Below are positions 24,777 through 31,841 of a stretch of DNA of 48,782 bases, piece after piece. Source of the stretch: an uncultured Clostridia bacterium (GTDB lineage Bacteria > Bacillota_A > Clostridia > Christensenellales > Aristaeellaceae); the NCBI GenBank assembly GCA_934645275.1, contig CAKUDW010000001.1, positions 1 through 48,782 on the forward strand, given 5' to 3'. The position numbers were made by a program, and so were the translations under genes. Within the stretch, counting starts at the first letter, position 1, and every line of letters starts with the position of its first letter. The notes beneath the pieces were generated by a model, which was not told where the DNA came from, did not search any database, and was given only the letters and a program-made list of their open reading frames with translations.

Positions 24777-24812
24777 GGCCCGCCGCAATCCCGTTAGTTG
24801 TTTATGCGGGCC
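24777..24812 (+). terminator. Hairpin between hydrolase and methyltransferase genes
   Basis: Perfect 7-bp arms GGCCCGC / GCGGGCC with a 22-nt loop, 12 nt after the stop codon and without a T-tract. It divides the cluster at its largest internal gap (146 nt). An internal promoter was not clear. Confidence 0.35.
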
Positions 24813-24910
24813 TGCGTAGCTGCCCGGCGGTTTCCCATAAAGGGCTGATTTTAGACATGCAGAAATCAATTTACTTGTATTCACCAATTTAGAAGAGGGG
24901 ATGGAAAGAT

Positions 24911-25729
24911 ATGATGAACAGTATCTCTCAGGCGCAAAGGCGGATCAAAATCGGGACCCACGGCGAGGATTACGGCAGCTGGATGTCCAATCCCGTGTTT
25001 TATGCGTTTGGCGGCGGGATACTGCTTGCGGCGGCGCTGGCGGCGCTCTCGTTCGCAGTGTTCCACAGCGTCGTGCTCGGTGTCGTGTTTACGGTTGCCG
25101 TTGTCGTTCTGCTGGCGATGGTGGGGTGGATGGCATGGATTCGCCGTCAATACGCCTTCGGCAAGGGCGGCATGATGGAAAAAGTGCATCAGACGATCCT
25201 CAGCAATCTCGATTTCGATGGCAAGGGGCAGCTGCTTGAAGTCGGCTGCGGCTCTGGCGCGCTGGCCATTCGCGCGGCGCTGACCTGGCGCTCCGCCAAA
25301 GTCGTGGGACTGGATTACTGGGGCGCGATGTATAATTACAGCAAGGCGCTGTGTGAAAAGAACGCGGCCTCCGAGGGTGTGAGCGGGCGCTGCAGCTTTG
25401 TTCACGGCGACGCCAATAAGCTGAATTTCCCGAACGATTGCTTCGACGCGGTCATCAGCAACTACGTCTATCACAACATCATGGGCGCGGACAAGCGGGC
25501 GCTGCTGCTGGAAAGCCTGCGCGTGCTGAAAAAGGGCGGCGTATTCGTGTTGCACGACAACATGAAGCCGCAAATGTACGGCGATATGAACGCATTCGCG
25601 CAGAAGCTGCGCGACCTGGGCTTTGAAAGGGTCGAATATGTGGAAACGGCCGCGCCGATTTTCGGTTCCAAACGCCGCGCGGCAATGATGATGCTGGGCG
25701 ATTCTGCAATGATTGTGGGCCGGAAGTAA
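24911..25729 (+). CDS. Membrane-anchored class I SAM-dependent methyltransferase
   Basis: 272 residues. Two N-terminal membrane helices (about 28-50 and 52-78) anchor a cytoplasmic methyltransferase domain. Motif I is LEVGCGSGAL (109-118) with D135 in 'VVGLDYWG'. 'FPNDCFDAVISNYVYHNIMGADKR' and 'LRVLKKGGVFVLHDNMKP' follow, and the 'MMMLGDSAMIVGRK' strand ends the fold. Membrane anchoring suggests a lipophilic or membrane-imported acceptor. An ATG at 24901 is in a different frame and was rejected. It is co-oriented with and 15 nt from the second ATC-hydrolase-family gene. Confidence 0.82.
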   Translation: MMNSISQAQRRIKIGTHGEDYGSWMSNPVFYAFGGGILLAAALAALSFAVFHSVVLGVVFTVAVVVLLAMVGWMAWIRRQYAFGKGGMMEKVHQTILSNLDFDGKGQLLEVGCGSGALAIRAALTWRSAKVVGLDYWGAMYNYSKALCEKNAASEGVSGRCSFVHGDANKLNFPNDCFDAVISNYVYHNIMGADKRALLLESLRVLKKGGVFVLHDNMKPQMYGDMNAFAQKLRDLGFERVEYVETAAPIFGSKRRAAMMMLGDSAMIVGRK

Positions 25730-25744
25730 AAGGGGGCGATTCAG

Positions 25745-26404
25745 GTGAAGCGTGCCTATGCGGTTTCCAAGTACGCCGGACCCTATGAACAGTATTGCCA
25801 GGCGCATTTCCCCGGAGAAGCCGAACAGATTTTCCAGAAGGCCGAAGCGCGCTATCTGGAATTCATGAAGGAAATGCCCGATCTCGGAAAGAACATGATG
25901 GCAGCCAACATGTTGGACTGGTTCACGATTCTCGCCTTCTACGAGGCCAGCGATCACCGGCTCGACGGCGAGGCGCTGCTGGCTGTGAAGCGCCGGGCGC
26001 TGGAGCGGCTGAAGTTTTTGGGAAAGCTCGTGGACGGCAACAGGAGCAAGTGGCTCTACCGCCTCTTTGAAAGGACCTATCGCAGGTTCATCAGAATGCA
26101 GAGCGCCCATCAGGCTCGGGGCGAATGGATGGACAGCTGGAAGGTGGAGATTAATCCGGACCATCGCACGGAAGGCTTTTGCTTTCATCTTGTCGGCTGC
26201 CCCATCGCAAAGCACGCGAAGGCGCATGGCTACGAGGCGCTGTTGCCCTATCTGTGCAGAACGGATCACTTCCTCGCAGAATTGCTGCATGCCCGGCTCA
26301 TTCGGACGCAGACCGAGGCGCTGGGCGGCGAATGTTGCGATTACTGGTATGTGGGCGACAGGAGCCCGGTACTGAAAGATTATGGAAATCTGAAGCAGAT
26401 ATAA
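25745..26404 (+). CDS. Divergent L-2-amino-thiazoline-4-carboxylic acid hydrolase family protein
   Basis: 219 residues from a GTG start (AAGGGGGCG about 8 nt upstream). The C-terminal half has the family layout 'GFCFHLVGCPIAKHAKAHGYEALLPYLCRTDHFLAE' followed by 'IRTQTEALGGECCDYWYVGD'. It aligns by eye with the corresponding parts of the 21885 protein, but with far fewer cysteines and a longer spacer. The N-terminal half is helical and unremarkable. It is the last gene of the cluster, and a strong terminator follows. The reaction is not known; opening of a thiazoline or related C-N/C-S bond is the family-based guess. Confidence 0.7.
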   Translation: MKRAYAVSKYAGPYEQYCQAHFPGEAEQIFQKAEARYLEFMKEMPDLGKNMMAANMLDWFTILAFYEASDHRLDGEALLAVKRRALERLKFLGKLVDGNRSKWLYRLFERTYRRFIRMQSAHQARGEWMDSWKVEINPDHRTEGFCFHLVGCPIAKHAKAHGYEALLPYLCRTDHFLAELLHARLIRTQTEALGGECCDYWYVGDRSPVLKDYGNLKQI

Positions 26405-26420
26405 AAAACACGCTTCCCTG

Positions 26421-26458
26421 AAAAACCGATTTGAGATGCAATTGACCTTCGGTTTTTT
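26421..26458 (+). terminator. Intrinsic terminator of the hydrolase/methyltransferase cluster
   Basis: AAAAACCGA (26421-26429) pairs with TCGGTTTTT (26449-26457) and ends in T6, 17 nt after the stop codon. The A/T symmetry makes it potentially bidirectional. Confidence 0.8.
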
Positions 26459-26466
26459 GATGTACA

Positions 26467-26508
26467 GGCCCCCGCATTTCCGCTTCTAAGGAAACGGATG
26501 CGGGGGCC
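26467..26508. terminator. Second strong hairpin before the TetR gene
   Basis: 11-bp perfect outer arms (GGCCCCCGCAT / ATGCGGGGGCC) enclose TTTCC/GGAAA with a 3-nt bulge. It follows the first terminator by 8 nt and insulates the TetR promoter from upstream transcription. Confidence 0.6.
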
Positions 26509-26546
26509 TTCAACATGAATTTACATTCGAATACGCGCGCAAGCGC

Positions 26547-26575
26547 TTGACAGTCACAGCGCTGCATGCTAAAAT
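26547..26575 (+). promoter_or_regulatory. Promoter of TetR gene 1
   Basis: TTGACA (26547-26552), a 17-nt spacer and TAAAAT (26570-26575), about 50 bp before the TetR start codon. The operator overlaps its -10 box. Confidence 0.82.
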
Positions 26576-26602
26576 AACGCCGTTATCAATAATGGTGTTA
26601 TT
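26573..26602. promoter_or_regulatory. TetR-type operator 1
   Basis: Inverted repeat AATAACGCC...GGTGTTATT (one mismatch), 30 bp in all, itself made of two semi-palindromic 13-mers. It overlaps the -10 box. A near-identical arrangement occurs at 31099-31126 in front of the second TetR gene. Autoregulation is inferred. Confidence 0.72.
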
Positions 26603-26623
26603 GATGTTGGAAGGAGGCCGTTC

Positions 26624-27235
26624 ATGGCAACGAAGGATCATTCTCTGGATGAAGGAATCGTCAGGGCCGCATATGCGGAATTTCTCGAGCACGGCTTTCA
26701 GAAGGCGTCTATCCATAAAATTTCGGAGCGCGCGGGTGTGACCACCGGCGCGATCTATACCCGCTATAAGAACAAGGACGCGCTGTTTACCAGCCTGCTG
26801 CAAGATTTTCTCGCGGCTTATCAGGCGCTGTTTGCGCCGGCCGCCGCAGAATATGAACGGGCGCGGACGAGCCGCAGCGTCGCGGATTTGTGCGCCGCGA
26901 TTCGCTTTGAGGAGGAGCTTTATATCCGTCTGCTGCTGGAGCGCGGCGATGACTGCACGCTCTTTTTCAGCAGGAGCGATGGAAGCTCCATCGAGGTGAT
27001 GCTCGGAGACGCGATGGAGATGAAAACCCGGCAGACCGTGCAGTTCTTCAGGGACGTTTATGGCCGGGAAGCGAACGCCCATGCAATCCGCCTGTTAATG
27101 AGCTCGCAGTTTTGGTATTTTCGCCAGCTGCTGGACGCGCGACTCGGGCAGGCGGAAATGCTGGAATGCCTGAAGCAGGTGCTTGAGTTTTCAAATGCGG
27201 GTTGGAAGCAATTTTGCGAAGCGTTGCTTTGCTAA
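26624..27235 (+). CDS. TetR/AcrR-family transcriptional regulator 1
   Basis: 203 residues, with AAGGAGG 6 nt before the ATG. The N-terminal TetR DNA-binding domain (about 8-55) contains 'AYAEFLEHGFQKASIHKISERAG' and 'GAIYTRYKNKDALF'. The C-terminal ligand domain is helical and unlike known subtypes. Its own promoter carries a matching operator. A T6 terminator follows, then the GGTTAG box and the ECF A-A-T gene, so TetR 1 is transcribed separately from the transporter it may control. It is paralogous in position and operator to TetR 2 at 31143. Confidence 0.9.
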   Translation: MATKDHSLDEGIVRAAYAEFLEHGFQKASIHKISERAGVTTGAIYTRYKNKDALFTSLLQDFLAAYQALFAPAAAEYERARTSRSVADLCAAIRFEEELYIRLLLERGDDCTLFFSRSDGSSIEVMLGDAMEMKTRQTVQFFRDVYGREANAHAIRLLMSSQFWYFRQLLDARLGQAEMLECLKQVLEFSNAGWKQFCEALLC

Positions 27236-27243
27236 AATTTGCG

Positions 27244-27264
27244 GGCGGTACGTCCGCCTTTTTT
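27244..27264 (+). terminator. Intrinsic terminator of TetR gene 1
   Basis: GGCGG / CCGCC stem with a 5-nt loop and T6, 9 nt after the stop codon. Confidence 0.82.
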
Positions 27265-27274
27265 AAGGACTACT

Positions 27275-27292
27275 GGTTAGATACAACTAACT
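27275..27292. promoter_or_regulatory. GGTTAG box B
   Basis: GGTTAG-ATACAA-CTAACT, 18 bp, directly behind the TetR 1 terminator and 24 bp before the ECF A-A-T start codon. Identical half-sites to box A. No convincing -35/-10 pair was seen here, so the promoter is not located. Confidence 0.68.
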
Positions 27293-27316
27293 GATTCTTT
27301 GGGGTAGGGAAACGAC

Positions 27317-29479
27317 ATGATAGACCTGGATCTTGAATTTCGATATGCAAATGAAGCGCAGGCCGCGCTCCAGGCGATAAGGGCGGACGTTCCTGCCGGG
27401 CGCTGCGTCGTGCTCTGCGGTGGGAGCGGCTGTGGAAAATCCACGCTGCTGCGCTGTGTCAATGGTCTGATTCCCCGGTTTTATGAGGGGGAGTTGACCG
27501 GTTGTTGCCGGCTGAATGAAAGAAATACCGCGGAGATGTCGACCGGCGAAATCGGTGAGCTCGCCGCGTCTGTCTTTCAGGATCCGCGCAGCCAGTTTTT
27601 TACGGTAAACAGCTCCGCCGAGGTGGCCTTCGGGCTTGAAAATCGCGGCATACCGCAAGCAGAAATGCGCGAGCGCGTGGACGAGGCCTTTCGGACATTT
27701 CAGTTGGAATATTTGAAGGATCGCAATGTGTACGAACTGTCCAGCGGTGAAAAGCAATTGGTTTCCATACTGGCCGCCTGGGTGATGAACGCAGATATTC
27801 TTCTGCTGGACGAACCGACGGCTAACCTGGATTTTGCGGCCATCGAGCGGCTGCAGCGGCTTCTGCACGCGCTGAAGGCGCAGGGAAAGACGCTGCTGAT
27901 CAGCGAGCACCGGCTGTACTATCTGGCCGGGCTGGCCGACGAATACTGGGTCATGGCCGGCGGGAAAATTACCGCGCGATACGGCGCGCAGCAGCTGGAG
28001 AGCCTGCCGCAGGACGCGCTGGCGGCGCTGTCGCTTCGGACGCTCGATCTGGATCGGATACTTCCGGCGGAAAAGCCGCGTCCGGCGGGCGGGGAGTTGC
28101 TCGCCGTATCGCAGCTGCGCTTCGCCTATGGAAAGCGTGCGGCGGAAATACTGAACGGTGCGTCGCTTTCCGTTCGGGAACACGAAATCGTGGGCCTGAT
28201 CGGCGCGAACGGCTGCGGCAAGACGACGCTTGGCAAACTGATTGCCGGCCTGAACGCACCGGACGGCGGTGAAATAACGCTGGGCGGTCGGCGGTTGAAA
28301 CCGAGGGCGCTGCGGGAGCGGGCGTTGTTCATCATGCAGGAAGCGGAGCTTCAGTTCTTCACCAATTCCGTTTTGAACGAGCTGAAGTACGGCCATCGCG
28401 ATACGCCGGAATTTGCAGCGCGGGCAGAGCGGTTGCTCCGGCGCGCCGGCATGTGGGAATATCGCGATCGCCATCCGTTCTCGCTTTCCGGCGGGCAAAT
28501 GCAGAAATTGGCGCTGATGATCGCGTATCTTTCCGATAAGCCCCTGATTGTGCTGGATGAACCCACGGCAGGGCTCGATGCAAAGAGTCTGGACGATTGT
28601 GCGGCACTGATTCGGGAAATGCGGCGCGAAAAGACGGTGCTGATCATTACCCACGATCTGGAACTGGTCGCTCGGGCCTGTGATCGCTGTCTATACCTTT
28701 CAGGGGGAAGAATCGAAGCGGAGCTTCCGGCACGCACAGCCGGGGATCTGCGGGAAATCAACCGGCGCATGCGAGAAGAATTTGGCGCGGCGGCAGGGAA
28801 AGCGCCCGCGCCGCGGCGCCCCTGCCGCCTGCATCCCGCTGTGAAGCTGCTGTACTGGATGGCGGCTTTGGTCGCCGTTTCCACTTCAAATAACACCCTT
28901 GTGTTCGCAGTCTGCGCGGCGTTGTTGGTGATGGTCGCCTTTGATGGATGGATGCTTCAGGCGCTGGGCGGCGGTGCGTTGGCTGCGGCGCTGTGGGGTG
29001 CAAACGCGCTGTGGCCGCATACGGCGCTGTCCTTCGCGCTGACGCTGTTTCCGCGCGTGATCGCCGTGGCCCTCGCCATGCAGGCGCTGATCGGCAGAAA
29101 CGAGGCGGGGCGAACGTTGACGGCGCTCCGGGCGCTGCGCCTGCCGGAGCGGTTCATCATGATCTGCGCTGTGAACTTTCGCTTTTTCCCGGTGCTGGCG
29201 AGCGATATGAAGCTGCTGCGCCAGTCGATTCGCACCCGCGGCGTGTTTTCATCGCTGCGCCAGAAGCTGCGCGCGCTCCCCGAATATATCGAAATACTGA
29301 CTGTGCCCATGGCGATGCGCGTCATCCGCATTGCCGAAACGCTGTCCGCATCCGCTGAAACGCGGGGAATTGATTTGAAGCGCCGCAAGAGCAGCTATCT
29401 GTCGCTGCACTTTTCCGTGTGGGACGCCGCGTTTCTGCTGATGCTGGCCGCGGCCACACTGCTTGGCCTCTGCTTATAA
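27317..29479 (+). CDS. ECF transporter A-A-T fusion (two ATPase domains plus transmembrane T domain)
   Basis: 720 residues. NBD 1 has Walker A GGSGCGKST (35-43), signature LSSGEKQL and Walker B ILLLDEPTANLDF. NBD 2 has Walker A GANGCGKTT (about 296), signature LSGGQMQKLAL, Walker B LIVLDEPTAGLDA and H-loop IITHDLELV. From about residue 505 to the end comes a CbiQ/EcfT-like membrane domain with 'MRVIRIAETLSASAETRGI', the coupling A-R-G motif of T components. In most ECF systems A, A' and T are separate chains; here all three are one protein. An S component follows directly. It imports a vitamin or metal complex chosen by the S protein. The DNA after TetR 1 and box B suggests metal or ligand control. 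Confidence 0.88.
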   Translation: MIDLDLEFRYANEAQAALQAIRADVPAGRCVVLCGGSGCGKSTLLRCVNGLIPRFYEGELTGCCRLNERNTAEMSTGEIGELAASVFQDPRSQFFTVNSSAEVAFGLENRGIPQAEMRERVDEAFRTFQLEYLKDRNVYELSSGEKQLVSILAAWVMNADILLLDEPTANLDFAAIERLQRLLHALKAQGKTLLISEHRLYYLAGLADEYWVMAGGKITARYGAQQLESLPQDALAALSLRTLDLDRILPAEKPRPAGGELLAVSQLRFAYGKRAAEILNGASLSVREHEIVGLIGANGCGKTTLGKLIAGLNAPDGGEITLGGRRLKPRALRERALFIMQEAELQFFTNSVLNELKYGHRDTPEFAARAERLLRRAGMWEYRDRHPFSLSGGQMQKLALMIAYLSDKPLIVLDEPTAGLDAKSLDDCAALIREMRREKTVLIITHDLELVARACDRCLYLSGGRIEAELPARTAGDLREINRRMREEFGAAAGKAPAPRRPCRLHPAVKLLYWMAALVAVSTSNNTLVFAVCAALLVMVAFDGWMLQALGGGALAAALWGANALWPHTALSFALTLFPRVIAVALAMQALIGRNEAGRTLTALRALRLPERFIMICAVNFRFFPVLASDMKLLRQSIRTRGVFSSLRQKLRALPEYIEILTVPMAMRVIRIAETLSASAETRGIDLKRRKSSYLSLHFSVWDAAFLLMLAAATLLGLCL

Positions 29480-29527
29480 CGCCGCGCTGCGGCCTTATAA
29501 AATACAAATCCAAAGGAGATTTTCACT

Positions 29528-30103
29528 ATGAAAAATGGAACCGAACAAAAGCTCAAAATCCGGGATATCATCACTGTCGTGCTGCTTGCGCTGATTAATG
29601 TGGTCATCTTTTATGCGAGCTCCCTGCTCTACGCCACGCCCATTACAATCATTCTGATGCCCGTATTCTTTGCGCTGCTGGAGGGCGTGGTCTATTTCAT
29701 CATTGGCGCCCGCGTGAAGAAACCCGGCGCGATGCTGATTTACAGCGTGGTGCGCGGCATTATGGGCGGCTATCTGCCCTATATCGTGCTGTTTATCCTG
29801 TCCGGCGCGATTGCAGAGCTGCTGCTCGCAAAGGTGGGCTACGGCAATAGGAAAGCGCTTACCGCCAGCTATGTCATCAATCAGCTGTTAGCCGCGCTAG
29901 GCAGCACGGTCTACCCCTACGCGATCGCTGCAAAATCCATGACGGAGCAGATGGTGACGGACGGCCGCCAGGATAATATCCTCGCCGCATCCGAAATTTT
30001 GCAATCTGGCTGGGCGATCGCGCTGGTCGCCGGCGTGGTCGTGACTGCCTTTGTCGGCGCGGCCATTGGCAGGCGGGTGGTGAAGAAGCATTTCGCGGCG
30101 TAA
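29528..30103 (+). CDS. ECF transporter S component, MptD/Trep_Strep (TIGR02185) type
   Basis: 191 residues, with AAAGGAG before the ATG. It has six hydrophobic segments and no signal peptide. 'KIRDIITVVLLALINVVIFYAS' near the start, 'FALLEGVVYFIIGARVKKPGAM' and 'SVVRGIMGGYLPYIVLF' fit the Trep_Strep family of putative S components. The S protein binds the substrate at the outer face and is pulled into the membrane by the A-A-T protein encoded 48 nt upstream. A second homologue is at 36550. The substrate is not established; its gene neighbours suggest a metal chelate or heme-like ligand. Confidence 0.82.
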   Translation: MKNGTEQKLKIRDIITVVLLALINVVIFYASSLLYATPITIILMPVFFALLEGVVYFIIGARVKKPGAMLIYSVVRGIMGGYLPYIVLFILSGAIAELLLAKVGYGNRKALTASYVINQLLAALGSTVYPYAIAAKSMTEQMVTDGRQDNILAASEILQSGWAIALVAGVVVTAFVGAAIGRRVVKKHFAA

Positions 30104-30171
30104 ACGCTTGAAAGCGAGGCAAATGGAATTATCGCGTTCGCTGGATCGATTTAGATTTATTCGGCGACGCC

Positions 30172-30948
30172 TTAGCCCAGTGCCACATCCAGTATCATCA
30201 TCACACTGAAGCCCAAGGCGAAAAACAGCGTGCCGGTGTTGGAATGCGCGCCCTGCGACATTTCTGGAATGAGCTCCTCTACCACGACGTAGAGCATCGC
30301 GCCCGCCGCAAAGCTCAGCAGATATGGCAGCGCCGGCACGATCAGCTGTACCGCCAGCAGAGTCAACATCGCGCCGATGGGTTCCACAATGCCGGAAAGC
30401 ACGCCCCCGGCAAAGGCCCGGCCTCTGCTCGCACCTTCCGCCCGCAGGGGCAGCGATATGATTGCGCCTTCCGGGAAATTCTGAATGGCGATGCCCAGCG
30501 AAAGCGCCAGCGCGCCCGCCGCCGTGATCTGCGCGCTGCCCGAAAGCCAGCCCGCATATACCACGCCCACGGCCATGCCCTCCGGAATGTTGTGCAGCGT
30601 CACGGCCAACACCATCATCGTGGTGCGCTGGAGGCGGCTTTTCGGGCCCTCAGCGCTGGCGCTGTTGCGGTGCAGGTGGGGGATGACGTGATCCAGCGCC
30701 AGCAGAAACAGCACGCCGATCCAGAAACCTGCCGCGGCGGGTACGAACGACCATTTTCCCATTCCGGAGGCCTGCTCAATGGCGGGAATCAGCAGGCTCC
30801 ATACGCTTGCCGCCACCATCACGCCCGCTGCGAAGCCGGTCAGTGCGCGCTGCACGCCGTCGCTCAGCGCATCCTTCATAAAAAATACGCTCGCCGCGCC
30901 CAGCGACGTGCCCAGAAACGGAATCAGAATTCCCCAGAATGCGCCCAA
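30172..30948 (-). CDS. ZIP-family divalent metal transporter
   Basis: 258 residues from the TTG start at 30948, preceded by GGGCGGTG. An ORF reading further upstream (to 31026) would run through the GGTTAG box and has no ribosome binding site. There are eight membrane helices. The ZIP binding site is visible in 'LHNIPEGMAVG' (H119-N-I-P-E-G) and 'IQNFPEGAIIS' (156-161), both metal-ligand motifs of ZupT-like proteins. A His-rich loop 'LDHVIPHLHRN' follows helix 3. It imports Zn, Fe or Mn into the cytoplasm. It is transcribed away from TetR 2, with a GGTTAG box 24 bp before its start. Confidence 0.88.
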   Translation of the reverse strand: MGAFWGILIPFLGTSLGAASVFFMKDALSDGVQRALTGFAAGVMVAASVWSLLIPAIEQASGMGKWSFVPAAAGFWIGVLFLLALDHVIPHLHRNSASAEGPKSRLQRTTMMVLAVTLHNIPEGMAVGVVYAGWLSGSAQITAAGALALSLGIAIQNFPEGAIISLPLRAEGASRGRAFAGGVLSGIVEPIGAMLTLLAVQLIVPALPYLLSFAAGAMLYVVVEELIPEMSQGAHSNTGTLFFALGFSVMMILDVALG

Positions 30949-30971
30949 GTTATCACACCGCCCTTCATTTT

Positions 30972-30988
30972 GGTTAGATATTTTAACT
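30972..30988. promoter_or_regulatory. GGTTAG box E (ZIP gene)
   Basis: GGTTAG-ATATT-TTAACT, the same repeat with a 5-bp centre (17 bp) and one half-site changed. It lies upstream of the minus-strand ZIP gene. It is the weakest of the five sites but the one tied most directly to a metal transporter. Confidence 0.5.
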
Positions 30989-31068
30989 AGTATCTGTATT
31001 CTACAATGTCCACCGCATATTTGCAAGCGTCGTTCGGGCGCTTCGATAATTCTTTACGAAAAAGGCGG

Positions 31069-31097
31069 TTGACATTTGCCGGTGCTGTGATTATAAT
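31069..31097 (+). promoter_or_regulatory. Promoter of TetR gene 2
   Basis: TTGACA (31069-31074), a 17-nt spacer and TATAAT (31092-31097): a perfect consensus, with the operator starting 1 bp after it. Confidence 0.85.
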
Positions 31098-31098
31098 C

Positions 31099-31126
31099 AA
31101 TAACGCTGTTATGAAACGGCGTTATT
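31099..31126. promoter_or_regulatory. TetR-type operator 2
   Basis: Perfect inverted repeat AATAACGC...GCGTTATT, 28 bp, sharing its core with operator 1 at 26573. Two TetR paralogues thus appear to recognise the same DNA. Confidence 0.75.
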
Positions 31127-31142
31127 TAAAAGGAGTATCGGC

Positions 31143-31766
31143 ATGGCGAAGCAGATCGAGGGCGTTTCGGAGCGCATACTGGCGTGTGCGAAGGTGGAAT
31201 TTCTGGATAAGGGCTATACAGATGCGTCGCTGCGCACCATTGCGGCGGCGGCGGACACGAGTACGAATTCCATTTATGTGCGCTTCAAGGACAAGGAAGG
31301 ACTGTTTTCCGCCATTGTCGAGCCGGTGTTGAACGAGATGACCGAACGCTTCCTGAAAATTCAGGAGGAATTCCACCAGATGGATCGCGCCGCGCAGGCT
31401 GCCCACATGGCGGAATACGCCGACGGCGGTACGGCGGAGCTGGTGGATTACATGTATGACCATCTGGATGAATTCCGGCTGCTGCTGGACGCATCCTACG
31501 GCACGCGCTTCCATAATTTCGTGGACGCGCTGGTGCGCATTGAGGTGGAATACACCTACAAGTATATGGAAACGGTGGGTTATCCCGCGCAGCTGGGCGA
31601 TGCGTTGACGGAAAAGCTGCTGCACATCGTGACTACATCCCGCTTCGAGAGCATCTTCGAGGTTATTCGCCACGGTATGAGCCGCGAGGAAGCCGCCGAA
31701 TATATCGAACTTCTCAGCCGATATCACCGCACGGGCTTTTTTGAAATCTTCGGCCCGCGACAATAG
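31143..31766 (+). CDS. TetR/AcrR-family transcriptional regulator 2
   Basis: 207 residues, with AAAGGAG about 8-9 nt before the ATG. The HTH region is 'ILACAKVEFLDKGYTDASLRTIAAAADTS' followed by 'NSIYVRFKDKEGLF'. The effector domain is helical. Promoter and operator copy those of TetR 1. A short hairpin (31772-31794) and box C follow, then the ABC pair, matching the TetR 1 - terminator - box - transporter layout. A role in repressing or activating the adjacent ABC pair, perhaps in response to the imported compound, is inferred. Confidence 0.9.
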   Translation: MAKQIEGVSERILACAKVEFLDKGYTDASLRTIAAAADTSTNSIYVRFKDKEGLFSAIVEPVLNEMTERFLKIQEEFHQMDRAAQAAHMAEYADGGTAELVDYMYDHLDEFRLLLDASYGTRFHNFVDALVRIEVEYTYKYMETVGYPAQLGDALTEKLLHIVTTSRFESIFEVIRHGMSREEAAEYIELLSRYHRTGFFEIFGPRQ

Positions 31767-31771
31767 CTTGA

Positions 31772-31794
31772 AAGGCCGCCCAACCGGCGGCTTT
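31772..31794 (+). terminator. Hairpin after TetR gene 2
   Basis: AAGGCCGCC / GGCGGCTTT stem (9 bp, one G-T) with a 5-nt loop and only three Ts. Weak terminator or attenuator between TetR 2 and the ABC pair. Confidence 0.5.
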
Positions 31795-31807
31795 CCATAA
31801 AATCATC

Positions 31808-31825
31808 AGTTAGCCACATCTAACC
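31808..31825. promoter_or_regulatory. GGTTAG box C
   Basis: AGTTAG-CCACAT-CTAACC, 18 bp, 16 bp before the start codon of ABC pair 1 and partly abutting its ribosome binding site. A TAAAAT (31798-31803) lies just upstream, but no good -35 was found. Confidence 0.65.
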
Positions 31826-31841
31826 AAAGGAGGAGTCCAAC

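Noticed and set aside
24793..24800. GTTAGTTG as another GGTTAG box
   Set aside because: No matching right half-site at the 5-6 bp spacing.
24813..24910. Possible riboswitch or promoter before the membrane methyltransferase
   Set aside because: Only weak pairing (TGATTT / AAATCA) and no good -35/-10 pair.
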